Positions 1 to 11,597 of a stretch of 49,905 bases of DNA are shown piece after piece. How positions within the stretch are numbered: position 1 is the first letter of the stretch; every line of letters starts with the position of its first letter. The notes beneath the pieces were generated by a model. It was not told the DNA's origin and did not search any database. It saw nothing but the letters and a program-made list of their open reading frames with translations. The DNA lies in assembly GCA_037074765.1 (NCBI GenBank), contig JBAMDO010000304.1:1-49905 (forward strand), in the 5' to 3' direction. The position numbers and the translations under genes are program-made. This DNA is from Mansonella perstans. Its lineage: Eukaryota > Nematoda > Chromadorea > Rhabditida > Onchocercidae.

Positions 1-2290
1 AAATTGAAAAATAAATCTGGAATAAAGAAAATTATCAAATGAAATATATATATATTTCAATGCCGTGCAATTAAAGTGAAAATTTGACAAGTGTAATAAT
101 AACAGTGTATAGAAATACTTCCGTTTTCTTAATAGAATTAATCAATACTTAATGAATCATTCGCGAATGGAACAGGCAAAAAACAAAAAATTAATGAACA
201 ATTTCACCTAAAAATAAATGCTGAACTTTATAATTGTTTAACAAGAATTACAGGTTTCAAAAATTATTACTTTAAAAGTTAATAAAATGAAATTTTATTA
301 AAATAGCAGCAACAAAAAACAAAGTCCAACAATCTAAACAAATAACATTATCCATAATTAAATGACAAAACTGAATTATCAGCAAATTAAAGATAACAAG
401 ACTAATACATATTGAACTACTCTGTCTAAATTTGGTGATATTTGAAATCAAAATTTCAGTTTTATTGCAATAATTCAAAAAAGGAACAAAAAAACTGTAA
501 GTTTTTGATAACCGTAAAAATTCGTCCACTGCAATCAATGATTTAGCAGCTTAAATGATGAAAGTTTTTTGCTGTTATTATTTGACACAAGTAAACAATA
601 ATTATTCAAATTTTCATCACTAGTACAAAAATTTTCAAATATTATTACAATTTTAAAAAAAAATGCATAATGAAAATAAATAATTGAAAGTAAAAATGAA
701 AGAATTAAATAAATAAATAGAGATTTGAATATAACATACTGTATTTAAGCAAAAAAAAAAGAAAAAAAAACAGCAACAACAAATAAACTAAGGAGATGAA
801 AATATAAAATTCACTTTTAATTATTTTTTTTTGAATTTTTCAAAAAAAAAGAATCAAAATAAGCCATATTAATTGAAAATTTTTGTTCTTTTCGCTTTGT
901 TTGCAATAATATTGTTTTCACTGGCAATTTAAAATAAAATAATTAAGTCTTTTTTTATTAAATTTTTGAATTAAATAGAAAAAAATTAACGTTTCAAACA
1001 TTTATGGCAATGTATACTTTTAATATCTTAAATCCATTTTGTTTCATCCTTCGTTTTTTTTCCTTAAATGTAAAAAAACTTTTCCTATATATGTGAGGTA
1101 TTTCAAATTATTTCAATCAATTAAATCTTGTGAAAAATTAAAGTTTAATTTTTATAACGAAAATTTTGCAGTATAGATGTGCAGGTATAACGCTGTATTT
1201 TACCGTCAAACATTTAACGTCAAACAAGCGTGGTAGAACAAAAAAAGAGAAAAAAATTACCAGATAATTAATTAACTGTTCAATTTTTTTTTCTGAACAT
1301 GAATTAAAAAAAAAAAAAATTATTCGTAAAAGAAGAAAAAAAACTGAAAAAGATGATAATAAAAAAAAAAGAAAAGACTTCAAATAAATGGTAAACAAAA
1401 ATACTGTTCAGTTTTAATGAATAAAACATTTACTGTACGTGGAAGGATGTAAAAGAGTGTTGTTGAATGCAGGAATGCAAAACCGGAATCAGTCATATTT
1501 GGTAATTGATGTCAGCATCAGTCCAGCTTATTTTTCTTTTCCCTTCTTTCACCCACCGCACTCCCCGCCTATTCATTAAATACTTAAATGCTGTCTGTCA
1601 AATTTTTATGCGGTCATCATCGAACAGCTTTAGTTGAAATATGTTGTACATTAGTTTTTAAAAAGTAAACAAACAAAATGAATTGTAAAATTGTTCTAAA
1701 CAATTTTATCATTTTCAGCGAAACGACGAAAACTGATAAAAAATTACATTGTTTAGCAATTTTTCAATTTTCAATTAACGATTGCTCAATGATCAGAGTT
1801 AATTAGTATTACAGTTAATTTTAAAGTACTAAAATGTTAACAAAAATTTTTTAACCTAATATTTTTTATCAATGATTTGTTAATTAAGTGAAAATTAATC
1901 TAAAATCTAAAAACTTTGCTGAAATTAAACAAATTTTTGCAATTTTATAATTTACATTCTTTTTGTTACCAAACATTAAAATTTACAAATAAATAATACA
2001 ATAATTTTTTTTCTTCCGAATAAATACGAATTAATAATAGGAATAAATAATTAATCCAATAATTAATTTTATTTAAAAAAAAAATAACAACTATTGATAT
2101 AAATAATCTACGCTGGCTTTGGCACTTCTTCCCGGCAATATCATTCTTCTTTTTTTTTTTTTTCTTTTTTTTTTTTTAAAGTAAATGATGGATGCAGACG
2201 AGGCAAATAAGTGAATCGCCAAAATAATTAATTCAATAATTTAGGCGGAAATTTAATTCAAATTTAATCTTTTCTTTTTTTCTACTGCGA
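1..2290. other. No gene seen; AT-rich sequence with a short GC-richer patch
   Basis: Apart from homopolymer tracts nothing coding is supported. A patch at 1440-1630 has higher G+C and contains, on the - strand, GGCGGGGAGTGCGGTGGG (about 1571-1554), which looks like a run of GC-box or KLF-type sites. An isolated acceptor-like TCATTTTCAG ends at 1718. Confidence 0.5.
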
Positions 2291-2306
2291 TATTACAAGA
2301 AAGAAA

Positions 2307-2353
2307 AAATGTAAATGAAAATTCCTCATAAAATGTAAATGAAAATTCCTCAT
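2307..2353. repeat. Perfect 23-bp tandem duplication
   Basis: AAATGTAAATGAAAATTCCT followed by CAT occurs at 2307-2329 and again, unchanged, at 2331-2353. Confidence 0.9.
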
Positions 2354-4570
2354 TTACCTTTCTAACTTTCAATTTATTTCAAATTTAAATTCCTGATAAG
2401 ATTAGAAATTTAGGATTCCTGTTAATGAGGATAGAAATTTAGGACATGATGATAAGACATCTGCTCTTATTAGACAAAAAGATTTTTAAAAGGAATGCAA
2501 ACAAACAAACAAACAGAAAAAAAATGAATTTATGATTTTTATTAAAATATGCAAACAGTTTTTTGTACAGTAAAATTGATAAAATTTGCCACAATGTAGA
2601 TAGTATACTGTAGTTGGAAAATTAGCAAAAGAAAAATTTTGGCGTTTTTGTAAAATCTTTTTTCAAAAATATTTTATTAAATATTGAAAGAAAATATATT
2701 CATGCTATATGCTAATCGTACAAACATTTATGTCTTTTATTATTCAAAATTTCTCATATTATTGAAGAAAAAAACAACTGTAAAATTATTTAATCGAATG
2801 AATTACTAAGAATTAAAATTGAATGAAATGCAAAACTATTGCATAAATGTCATCAAAATATGAACAGGTAACATATGTGATAAGAAATGAGTGTTAAAAT
2901 GATGATGCCAAAGCAAAAATTAAAACAATAAACTGAATTTCAAAAATTTTCGGAAACATGTGTAAAACATATGGGAAATAACACATCTCGGTTACTTTTC
3001 TCAGCTGACAAAATAAAAAAACTTTTATTTATTTATTTTTTTCTTAGGAATTAATTGGATTGAAAATTATAAAGTGAAGAGCACAGAATTTTTTTTTTAT
3101 AATAATTTGAAGATGAAAAAAAGTTTTGTTCATAAATGCGTGAAGTAAACGCATGGTGCAAAATTGATGATATCATTAAAAACGATTGATGATGATTGAT
3201 ATGAAATGACAAAAACAAAAACATTTGTATCCAGTATGCGACAGTTAGGAAATATTTTTGATCAGTTTTCATGATGTCATGTTGTTGTAATAGCTTCAAA
3301 TAATTAAGAATATGTATAGCTTAAAATAATTAAGATTGCGATTGTGAAGTTTCATACATTGATTATTTGCTAAAAAATTTTTTTAGTGTAAACTTAAATT
3401 GACATTAATTGAGAAAGATTTCATTTTAAACATTTGAATCAGTCATTCTGTGTTCTAAGTAATTTTAAAATCTAAAAACATCTGAAATTTCGCAACTAAT
3501 TTTATTTTTCATTGTTTAAAAACATTTTTTTTCTGTTTGTTTCTTATTATGTCAAAACATTATGAAAAAAAATCCAGTTTAACATTTAAATTTTTCTTTT
3601 TATGACAATTTTTTAGATATTAATGTTAAATTTTACACTTAATATAAGAATTTTGAATGAATGAATACTCAATGTTTAATTTTTGGAACACACAAAAACA
3701 TCAATTTTAAACCTTATCCAATTAATCAATAAAACTTCTACAGAATAAACCATAATTTATCATGTGCTAAAATTATTAAAATTTAAAAATTGACTTCAAA
3801 TAAAATCTTTCATTTGCTATAAAAAAAAAAAGAACTGAAAAATGCTTTAAACGATGAAATGTGCAACAATTAATTCCCAGAAATTTCAAATTTCAATATT
3901 TTTTTCCACTAAAAATGGAATTAAAAAAAAAAAGCATTTTTCTTTTCTTTTCAAATGTCTTTTATAGAATTCAACCAATGCAAATTTTTCAAATGCAAGT
4001 AGATAATTTCATAAAGTTTTAAACTAAATGTTTCAAAAAAAAGCAAAAAATGCAAAGGTACGGGCAAAAAAAATTTTAAATGACCTAATTTTAAATCAAA
4101 TCCATTTTTCAAAAATGTCGCTATTCTTAAATAGGCATAACTCATGTGACATTCTTTTTTTTCCCACCAATTCATTTGAATTTTATTGTTGTTGTTGTTG
4201 ATATTTTTTCCTTTCATCTTCCTTATTTTTCTTGAAATTAAAAATTTTTGAACATTTCAATCAATTTTTATTTTAAAATTATTTTTTCCACAAATTAAAA
4301 ATTCATTGATAATTTCTAAATTGATTGTTAATTACTGCATAGAAAGAAATATTCGAAAATTAAATTTTTAAATTAATATTAACTTAAATAATGTGTATTT
4401 TTTTCATTTTCTATTTTTTGCCTTTCATAAAAATTCTGGAAGAATTAAAATCGATAAACTGATAACAATAACAGAGGAAAGGAATAAATAAATGAAGTTA
4501 TTTGAAATGAAGTGGCCCTGATTGAAATTGATGAATGAAATGAATGGGATGAAAAGATGAGTTCAATTGA
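2354..4570. other. No gene seen
   Basis: AT-rich sequence with poly(A)/poly(T) tracts. Open frames here are short and translate only to Phe/Ile/Lys/Asn-rich strings without splice-signal support. Confidence 0.5.
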
Positions 4571-4718
4571 GTTAGTGTACCGGGTACCGATCTATACCGA
4601 TCTATTTGTATTTATCCTAGATGGATAATCGACAATGTATATAGATGTTATGCATGTTGAACAGATAGATGGATGTGTGCGATATGCTTGTAAAATGATG
4701 TACATATGAATATGAATC

Positions 4719-4750
<32 letters not shown>

Positions 4751-4820
4751 TGTGTGTCTGTATATGTGTGTGTCTGTGTATGTGTGTCTGTGTATGTGTG
4801 TCTGTGTATGTGTCTGTGTG
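4719..4820. repeat. Compound (TG)n microsatellite
   Basis: About 100 bp of TG repeats interrupted by TATG and TCTG units. Open frames on both strands through it are repeat translation. Confidence 0.95.
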
Positions 4821-5145
4821 TTGACTCTTCGTCCATTTCGTTCTCGTTGAATAAGTTTTATCGAATAATAATGTTTATCCGTAATGATGATGGCCTATTG
4901 GAATTGACAGGTTAATAATAATTCATACATTTGAGTATGTCATAAATCGGGCAAGAATTGAGATATATTACTATATAAAAAAAAAGATAAAAAAAAATAG
5001 GTCAAGGTTATGGGCAAAAGTAAATTCAAGAAATATGTTATTGATTGTGGACATTTTTACGCATGGTCATACGATCATTCACAGTAGATATATCAGTGAG
5101 GTTTTTGAATTTGATCATTTGACAGATATCAATATTTTCGAGGAT

Positions 5146-5280
5146 GCACTATATATGCAGACGTCATTATGAAGAAATTTCATATCAATAGATCAGTTTT
5201 TAATTTATTTAATTTTGCACTATACATGCGTATGTCATTAAGGAAAATTTTTCATGTCAATAACTTTTTGTTTTTCTTCT
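5146..5280. repeat. Two-copy tandem duplication, about 71 bp
   Basis: GCACTATATATGCAGACGTC with ATTATGAAGAAATTTCAT is echoed 71 bp later by GCACTATACATGCGTATGTC with ATTAAGGAAAATTTTTCAT. Confidence 0.65.
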
Positions 5281-5519
5281 TAAATTTATTTTTTTTTTTT
5301 TTTTTTTTGCATTTTCTTGACATTTTCTTGAACATCATGAAACTGTAAAAATGTAAGAATGAACATTGATTATGTTGACAATGAACGAGTAATCGTTTGT
5401 TTATTAAATTCATTTCTTTCAATGAACTTTTTAAATACATTTTTTTTGCATATTTATATTGTTGACATATTGATACAAAAATTTTTCTACAGAATAAGTT
5501 ATCTTTAAAAAATAAAAAA

Positions 5520-5640
5520 AGCGATTAGCTGAATAAGAATAAATCAAATAGTGAATAAGAAGAAATCGATCAACTGAATAACTGAATAAAATTAAAACGA
5601 TCAGCTGAATAACTGAATAAGAACAAATCAATTGGATAAT
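5520..5640. repeat. Minisatellite, about 30-40 bp unit, three to four diverged copies
   Basis: Recurring GATnAGCTGAATAA, then CTGAATAAGAA, then nAAATC motifs. Confidence 0.7.
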
Positions 5641-6028
5641 TATGATAATTTTTTTTTAATGCAAACTTGTAAATAATATAAGGCATAAAAAATCTTTAAA
5701 ACTAACAAATTCTATTTAAAACAAAATAAATGATTTAGTTTAAAATTTATTTATTGCATGAATAAAAATGAAAAATTAAACTTAGAAAAAAACTTGAAAA
5801 TTTTTAAAGCATTTCACCCAACCAAAAAATTTTGTTCGCACTACAATAAGCAACAACATTGATAACTTGTAAAATTTTGCTATTTGAAAGAAAGAAAAAA
5901 ATGGCTTTTTTTGCTGTGGACAAAAATTTCATATTTCAAACATAAAATTTTAATTCACTGGAAAATAATTTAAAAATTTGGTAGCAGTAAAATATTTACC
6001 AAGTATTTTATGTTTTCATCTCATTCTA

Positions 6029-6181
6029 ATCAGTTCATAGATCGAAATAATTTCCAATTTGTAGCAGAATAATTAATCGATATTTGTATTAAGGTAATTA
6101 ATCAATTCCATACATCAAAATAATTTTCAATTTGTAGCAGAACAATTAATTGATATTTGTATTAAGAAAATTAATCAATTC
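6029..6181. repeat. Two-copy tandem duplication, 73 bp
   Basis: CAATTTGTAGCAGAA and GATATTTGTATTAAG recur with a period of 73 and only a few differences. Confidence 0.9.
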
Positions 6182-6189
6182 ATTTCTTC

Positions 6190-7990
6190 ATCATTCCGCC
6201 AAACAATTTCTATTTACTAACTGATTTACGACGGAAATATATAAATAATAAAGTTTAAAAAACAAATTTTGGAATTTAAAAGAAATGCTGTTGATACAAA
6301 TTTGTTGAAATTTTAATTTAAAATTGAATGTAGGTACTACATTGGAAATATGTAAATATAACAGCATTGCCTCTTTCTCTTTCTTCCTTGGTCTTCCTCT
6401 CTCGCCCTCTCTTCCCTCTTTTTCGAAATGCAAACATATAATGTGATGGAAGAAAATGATGAAAAAGTTCCAATAATATGAAATATATGAATTAAAGAAA
6501 TTAAAATTACGCTGAAAGTTGAATTTATTTGAAGTGAAGTCAGAGAGAAAAAGAGAAGAGAAAGAGAGGAGAAAAAAAAACGAAATTTGATTATCTATTT
6601 AAAAGTTATGAACATAAGTAAATAGTGGTAATAAAAGTTTTTTTTTTGCATTAATTAAACTACGGCACTTTTAAATTTAATTTAAAAATATGAAATTTCA
6701 ACTAAATGAAAAAGTACATATGTTAAAGATTAAGCACAAAGTTCAACATTATCTTACACTCACTCTATCACATCACTTCTTTCTAATAACAAAACAAATA
6801 AAAAAAAAAAAAAAAAAAATTAAAATAAAATGCAATTAACAAATTTTTCTAAAAAATATTTTGAAATTTCAAATTATGTTCTTGCAAATAATTTCTTTTG
6901 GGAGTTCATTTCAATCCTGTAAATTATCATTAAAATAAAATATAAGCAATATAAAAATAATGTTTTCCGGCACATATACATTGATTTTTCCATTTATATA
7001 CTATTATTAAAATTATACTCGGAGAAAAAAAATTTGAAAAAATGAAAGAAAATTTATTTGTTACTAAAAAAAAAAATTGCAAGCAAAGAATGTTCTATTT
7101 TTATCACTTTAACAAATTTTCTTCTTTTTTTCCTTTAATATATGTTTAAATGTGCGTGCATTAAATTTTTGCTAAAACTTATTGAAATAAATTTTTGTAA
7201 AAGAAAAGAAGAAAGATGGGGAAAACAAGAAAAAAAAGTTTAAATAAATCATAAATAAAAGTTAACAATCTTCTCTATTTCGTTCTTAACTTTCTAACTT
7301 TTCCTTCTTTCAATTAAAAAAAAAAAATAATAATGTGAAAAGAAATCGAAACATATATTTCTTGTCAAAGTTGAAATTAATAATTTTGAAATGTTAACAA
7401 ATGCTTACATCAATACATTAATTTTAAATTTATTGCTGAATCATTTTCTTTTTTCTGCTTTTTGATTAATTTAAAATAGAATTATTTTTATTAGGGCTAA
7501 AAAACAATTTTCGAATTGGTTTGTTTTTTTTTTGTGACAGATTTTTGCGACAATTTTTTCCTTTGTGATAAATTTAACTAAGTGATCTAAATTTATTTTA
7601 ATATGGAAAAATATACTTTCAGATTGATAACGATAGGAGGGAGAGGGAGAGAGGGAGAGGGGAAATATGCAAAGAAGAAAATTTTTGCCTTCTCTAAATA
7701 ATATTATTTACTTAGTTGAAATTGAGGCCAAATATGGACCATTCATATTGTCACATATTGTCATATTACCGTGAAATGTTCAGTAGCGCAAAGATTGCGA
7801 ATGATTTTAATTGTTGTTGTTTTTTTTTTTTCTTTTTTAATCACTGACCTAAAATTACAATTATAATTTTCATCTCTGCCAAAACAAACTTTTGTTAATA
7901 AAAATCAAAACAAAACGTTATTCAGTGATATAATGTATATAACATATTGCATAACTTCACCTTCAATTGAATACTTTATCTAATTGTTGC
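6190..7990. other. No gene seen; purine tracts
   Basis: Contains GA-rich patches at about 6540-6575 and 7635-7665 and several poly(A) tracts. No supported coding signal. Confidence 0.5.
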
Positions 7991-7994
7991 GAGA

Positions 7995-8064
7995 GACAGA
8001 GAAGATCTAATCTTTTTTTAATATCAATGCTATTATTATATTATCTAATCTTATCTTCTCTGTC
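7995..8064. repeat. Inverted repeat, 12-bp arms
   Basis: GACAGAGAAGAT at 7995-8006 is the exact complement of ATCTTCTCTGTC at 8053-8064, with a 46-nt AT-rich spacer. Confidence 0.75.
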
Positions 8065-9270
8065 ATTGTTTAAAATTGTAAATTAAAACTTAGAATTAAT
8101 AAAAGTTAATTGACAAAAGTTATTGTTCGGCTACTTACATCAACAATAAATAATAATACAGTATGCTCACCAGAAGAGAAGTGTCGTTTAAAAAAAAGAA
8201 AAAAGAAATTAATAATCTAATAAAGTCATTGATAAATAGTATACTTCTTTTTTTCATTAAATATTTTTTGATTTTAAAAAGCAAAAAAAATATAGGTGAA
8301 TTATAGGTGGAAAAGAGGAAATACATAAAATACAGACCAAATGAAACGACAAGAATAGATTAAATGGAATTGAATAAATGCATTAATTAATTATATATCC
8401 ATTAAAGTGAAAAGATCTTTCATTACTATGTCATAATTGATTAGAAAAAAAATTGATAAAGAAAAGAAGATAAAATAAGTTGAAAAATATTTTTTCCCTT
8501 CTTTCGCTATCTCCTTTTATCTTCTCATTCTCTCTCTGTCTCTCTCTTTCACTCTTTTTCCGCTCTACTTATTACCATTGATAATTTATAATTTGTCACA
8601 ATAATGACAAAATGATCTGTCACACAGAGAGAAATTTAATTTAAAAAAAATGATAATTCAATTTATTTAATTTTATTTACCAAAATTTATGTCAGCAAAA
8701 AAAAGAACGAGAAATATAGCCTAATATCATCTACAAAATTACATAAATTACGTAGATGTGTATGGGAAACAACCAGTTGATCGGAAGTAATCAAGATTGG
8801 AAACAATCAATTGATCAGGAGTAATTTATAAAAGATTGCGGTTATTCAATTAATCACAAATGAAACAAATTAATGAACTTTTAATTAATTGACAATTTAA
8901 ATTATCAAAGTCCAAACGAAAAAATTTCTTCTACATGATAAACTAGACAATTTGAAGAGAAAAAAAGAAGAGAAATCATTCAATTTGAATTTATGCAATT
9001 TTCGGTGTCATTTGTTTATAATTAATTAAACAATTAAAAGAAATCAAAATGATCAAATAATTAGTTGATTAAAAATTCAAAAATCAAATAACTAAATTAC
9101 TAAAAAACTATGTATTAAGTGGTACTAGCTCATCTTACTAGCTCATATTTGAAAATTTTATGGTTTTACAATGAAAAAATGTAAAATCCAAAAGTTATTT
9201 TTACAATAGGCGAAATAAATTTTGGAAAATGAATTTTTTTCTTTTCATCGTTTGAAATTTTTGCGAAATT
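8065..9270. other. No gene seen; one short tandem repeat
   Basis: A CT-rich microsatellite lies at about 8525-8565. A two-copy 34-bp tandem repeat at 8765-8837 has units beginning GGAAACAAnCAnTTGATC. A minus-strand GTAAGTAG donor-like site at 8137-8130 has no convincing exon behind it. Confidence 0.5.
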
Positions 9271-9273
9271 TAC

Positions 9274-9337
9274 CTTTCAATTACCGGTCTACTATCTACG
9301 ATATCAATCGTACAGATGTCACAATGTTCTTTCTTTA
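9274..9337 (-). CDS. Weak candidate exon following 9531-9458
   Basis: In phase with the preceding candidate, the stretch after AAAGACAG reads KKEHCDICTIDIVDSRPVIE up to AG|GTAAAT. The CxxC is suggestive of metal binding, but the acceptor lacks a T-rich tract, so this may be chance. With a different acceptor (AAGATAG, 9366) the same frame would extend upstream with YRCCNYGG. Confidence 0.17.
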
Positions 9338-9457
9338 CTGTCTTTACACCACCATAGTTACAACAGCGGTACTATCTTAATGGTACTTTTTTTTTCATCA
9401 ATTTCATTTTCTCTCTCTGGTCTCAGAAACTTTTTGCTCCTATCAATGTACACTTAC

Positions 9458-9531
9458 GGACGTACGTAATATATGTTATCTTTATGTTACCTTCATGGGC
9501 ATGGTATGGTTCATGGCACGTAAAAATATTG
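9458..9531 (-). CDS. Candidate 74-nt internal exon
   Basis: On the - strand a strong acceptor AATTCTTCTTTTAG precedes an open stretch reading NIFTCHEPYHAHEGNIKITY and ITYV, ending at a consensus donor GTAAGTGT (9457-9451). Phase 2 in, phase 1 out. The local G+C is higher than around it. It also contains an in-frame-shifted ATG series (MNHTMPMK) that could matter if this were a first exon. No family recognised. Confidence 0.28.
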
Positions 9532-10357
9532 CTAAAAGAAGAATTGAATGAATTATCAACATTTTGTTTAGCAAATCGTTATTGTCACCAACCCATACTG
9601 ATATTCGTTGAAATTTCTTATCTAAAAATGTTTTATTTGATAATTGATTAATTACACAAAATAAGAATTAAATTTTATTTTTTTAAGTTAGTTTTCTGTC
9701 TTAAGTAACATAAAATGTATTTGTGATTGATTAAAGAAAAATAACAAACAATGACAAATTAATTACATACGATAGAATTTTAATAATATATTTCATATAT
9801 ATTTTACATTTGAATTTTAAATAAACACCGCTCCTTAAATGATTAATCATTTAATCACATCTAATTCTAATTTTATTATTTATGTGAAATAATACTACTT
9901 TATTTAGTTAATTAATTTCCTATATATCTCGTCGTCTTTTTTCCTTCTCTATCTCTCTCTCGCTCTCTCTTTTTTCCTTTTTGCAGATACTGTTTAGTAA
10001 CCATAATCATAGATTGCTTAACCATAATTCAATAAAAAATTGTCAAAGAAGATAAAATCAAAAAAAAAAAAGAAGGAAGAATTTTCTTAGCTATTTAAGA
10101 ATTCAGTGGAAAATTGTGAAATTTCAAATTTTTTGAAAAATTTTTCAAAAATTATTATTTCTTCACCGTTTGACAATGATGAAAAATTTAGCGTAAAAAC
10201 TGATATTTGCTTAGAATGAAAGATAGAAAAAAAAACATCAAAAGTTCAATACCATTAAAATTTCTCATCTTTGCAAAAAAAAAAAAAAGCAAAAAGAAAA
10301 GAGTGAAAAGAGCGGTGAAATTTAATTTGAAAGAGAAAAAAATTTTTTTTTGAAAAA

Positions 10358-10709
10358 TTAGTATGAAATATAACTGAGAGTTTCAAAAAAAAAAAGTAAA
10401 TTAATTTCACTGGTATAAAATAAAAATACTCATAAATAAATAAATAAATAATAAATTAATTAACCATTAGTATGAAATAAAAATATTTATAAATATAATT
10501 TATATAAGTAAAAAAAACAAAATTAATTTGCGGGTGTTAATTTCTCGTGACAATTGCTTTTCAAACATATTTAATTAATTTACAGTTTTAACGTAAATTA
10601 GTTTTATTAGTATAAAAGAAATATTCATAAATTATAAATTAATAAGTAAACAAACAAAATTAATTTACGGTGACAATTTCTTTTCAAGCATAATTAATTA
10701 ATTTACACT
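10358..10709. repeat. Diverged tandem repeat, about 110-140 bp unit, three partial copies
   Basis: Each copy holds a TTAGTATnAAAnAAAAATA-type start and AAACAAAATTAATTTnCGG. The last two also share TGACAATTnCTTTTCAA followed by AATTAATTTACA. Confidence 0.65.
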
Positions 10710-10784
10710 GTTTGCAATTTTTATTTTTTGAAAATTATGGATTTGGTCATGAAAAGAAAAAACAGAAAAAAAAAAACAACCACA

Positions 10785-10982
10785 AACATACATACATACA
10801 TACATACCACATGTACATAAAAATAATCTATGTAATTCGAATATTTTGAAGGTCATTTGAAGGCCGAATTTTATTCCTGCTACCACCACCAGATGAAACA
10901 AACAATATTGTTCGCGTACACGCACACATTGTAAGAGACGGTAATGTCACGTAGACAGACAGACAGACAAATAGGCAGACAG
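10785..10982. other. ATAC and AGAC microsatellites with an exon-like stretch between
   Basis: (CATA)n lies at 10789-10806 and (CAGA)n at about 10951-10982. Between them 10869-10929 is GC-richer and in one + frame reads EGRILFLLPPPDETNNIVRV plus HAHI up to GTAAGA. No T-rich acceptor precedes it, so it is not called as an exon. Confidence 0.35.
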
Positions 10983-11597
10983 AGAATGGTACCAACTTGA
11001 TGAAACATTTTTTTCTTTGTAAAATTATAAGAATTTAACAATCAAAAAAACATTTAAGATTTTATCATGAATTCTACATCAAAATCTTCATAGGTTTTTT
11101 AATTTGATAATAAAAAAACTTGAAAGAGAAAAAAGATTTGAAACAATAATTAAAAATGAATTAAATATTCATTAATAATTGTAATACAATTAATAACTAT
11201 TAATAATTTATTGGGAATAGAATTTAAAATTGAAATAGAAATAAAATGATTTATTATTTGTTTTGCCTTTTCGCCATTGGCAAATAATTAATTTCAATGA
11301 TGCAATCAATAAGCAGGAATTAATCAATAAGTTTAAGGAAGCAAATGAATTATGTAGTTGTATAAGCCAAGAATGAATGATACAATGCTTAATAGAAAAC
11401 TTCCTGGCAATTGCGGGGGTTGGGAATTGCGGGGGATAAATGAGCAGGAATGAAAATTGTACAGCTTGTGTGTATCAAAACTTTCCTCTCACATCATTGC
11501 TGGCTGATTATTATGAAGCCCTATGTGAAACACAGTCATTTGGTATGAAATGAATTGTATTGATGGATGTATATTTGTGTATGCATATGTCATATCG

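Noticed and set aside
4648..4915. Open frames on both strands with His/Thr or Cys/Val repeats
   Set aside because: They are translations of the (TG)n microsatellite and have no start context, splice sites or non-repetitive protein sequence.
8135..8326. Minus-strand frame ending near a GTAAGTAG site
   Set aside because: No acceptor lies at a useful distance and the peptide is Phe/Leu/Ile from T-rich DNA.
10698..10925. 75-codon minus-strand frame
   Set aside because: Its middle is the ATAC microsatellite. The only protein-like stretch nearby is on the + strand and lacks a proper acceptor.
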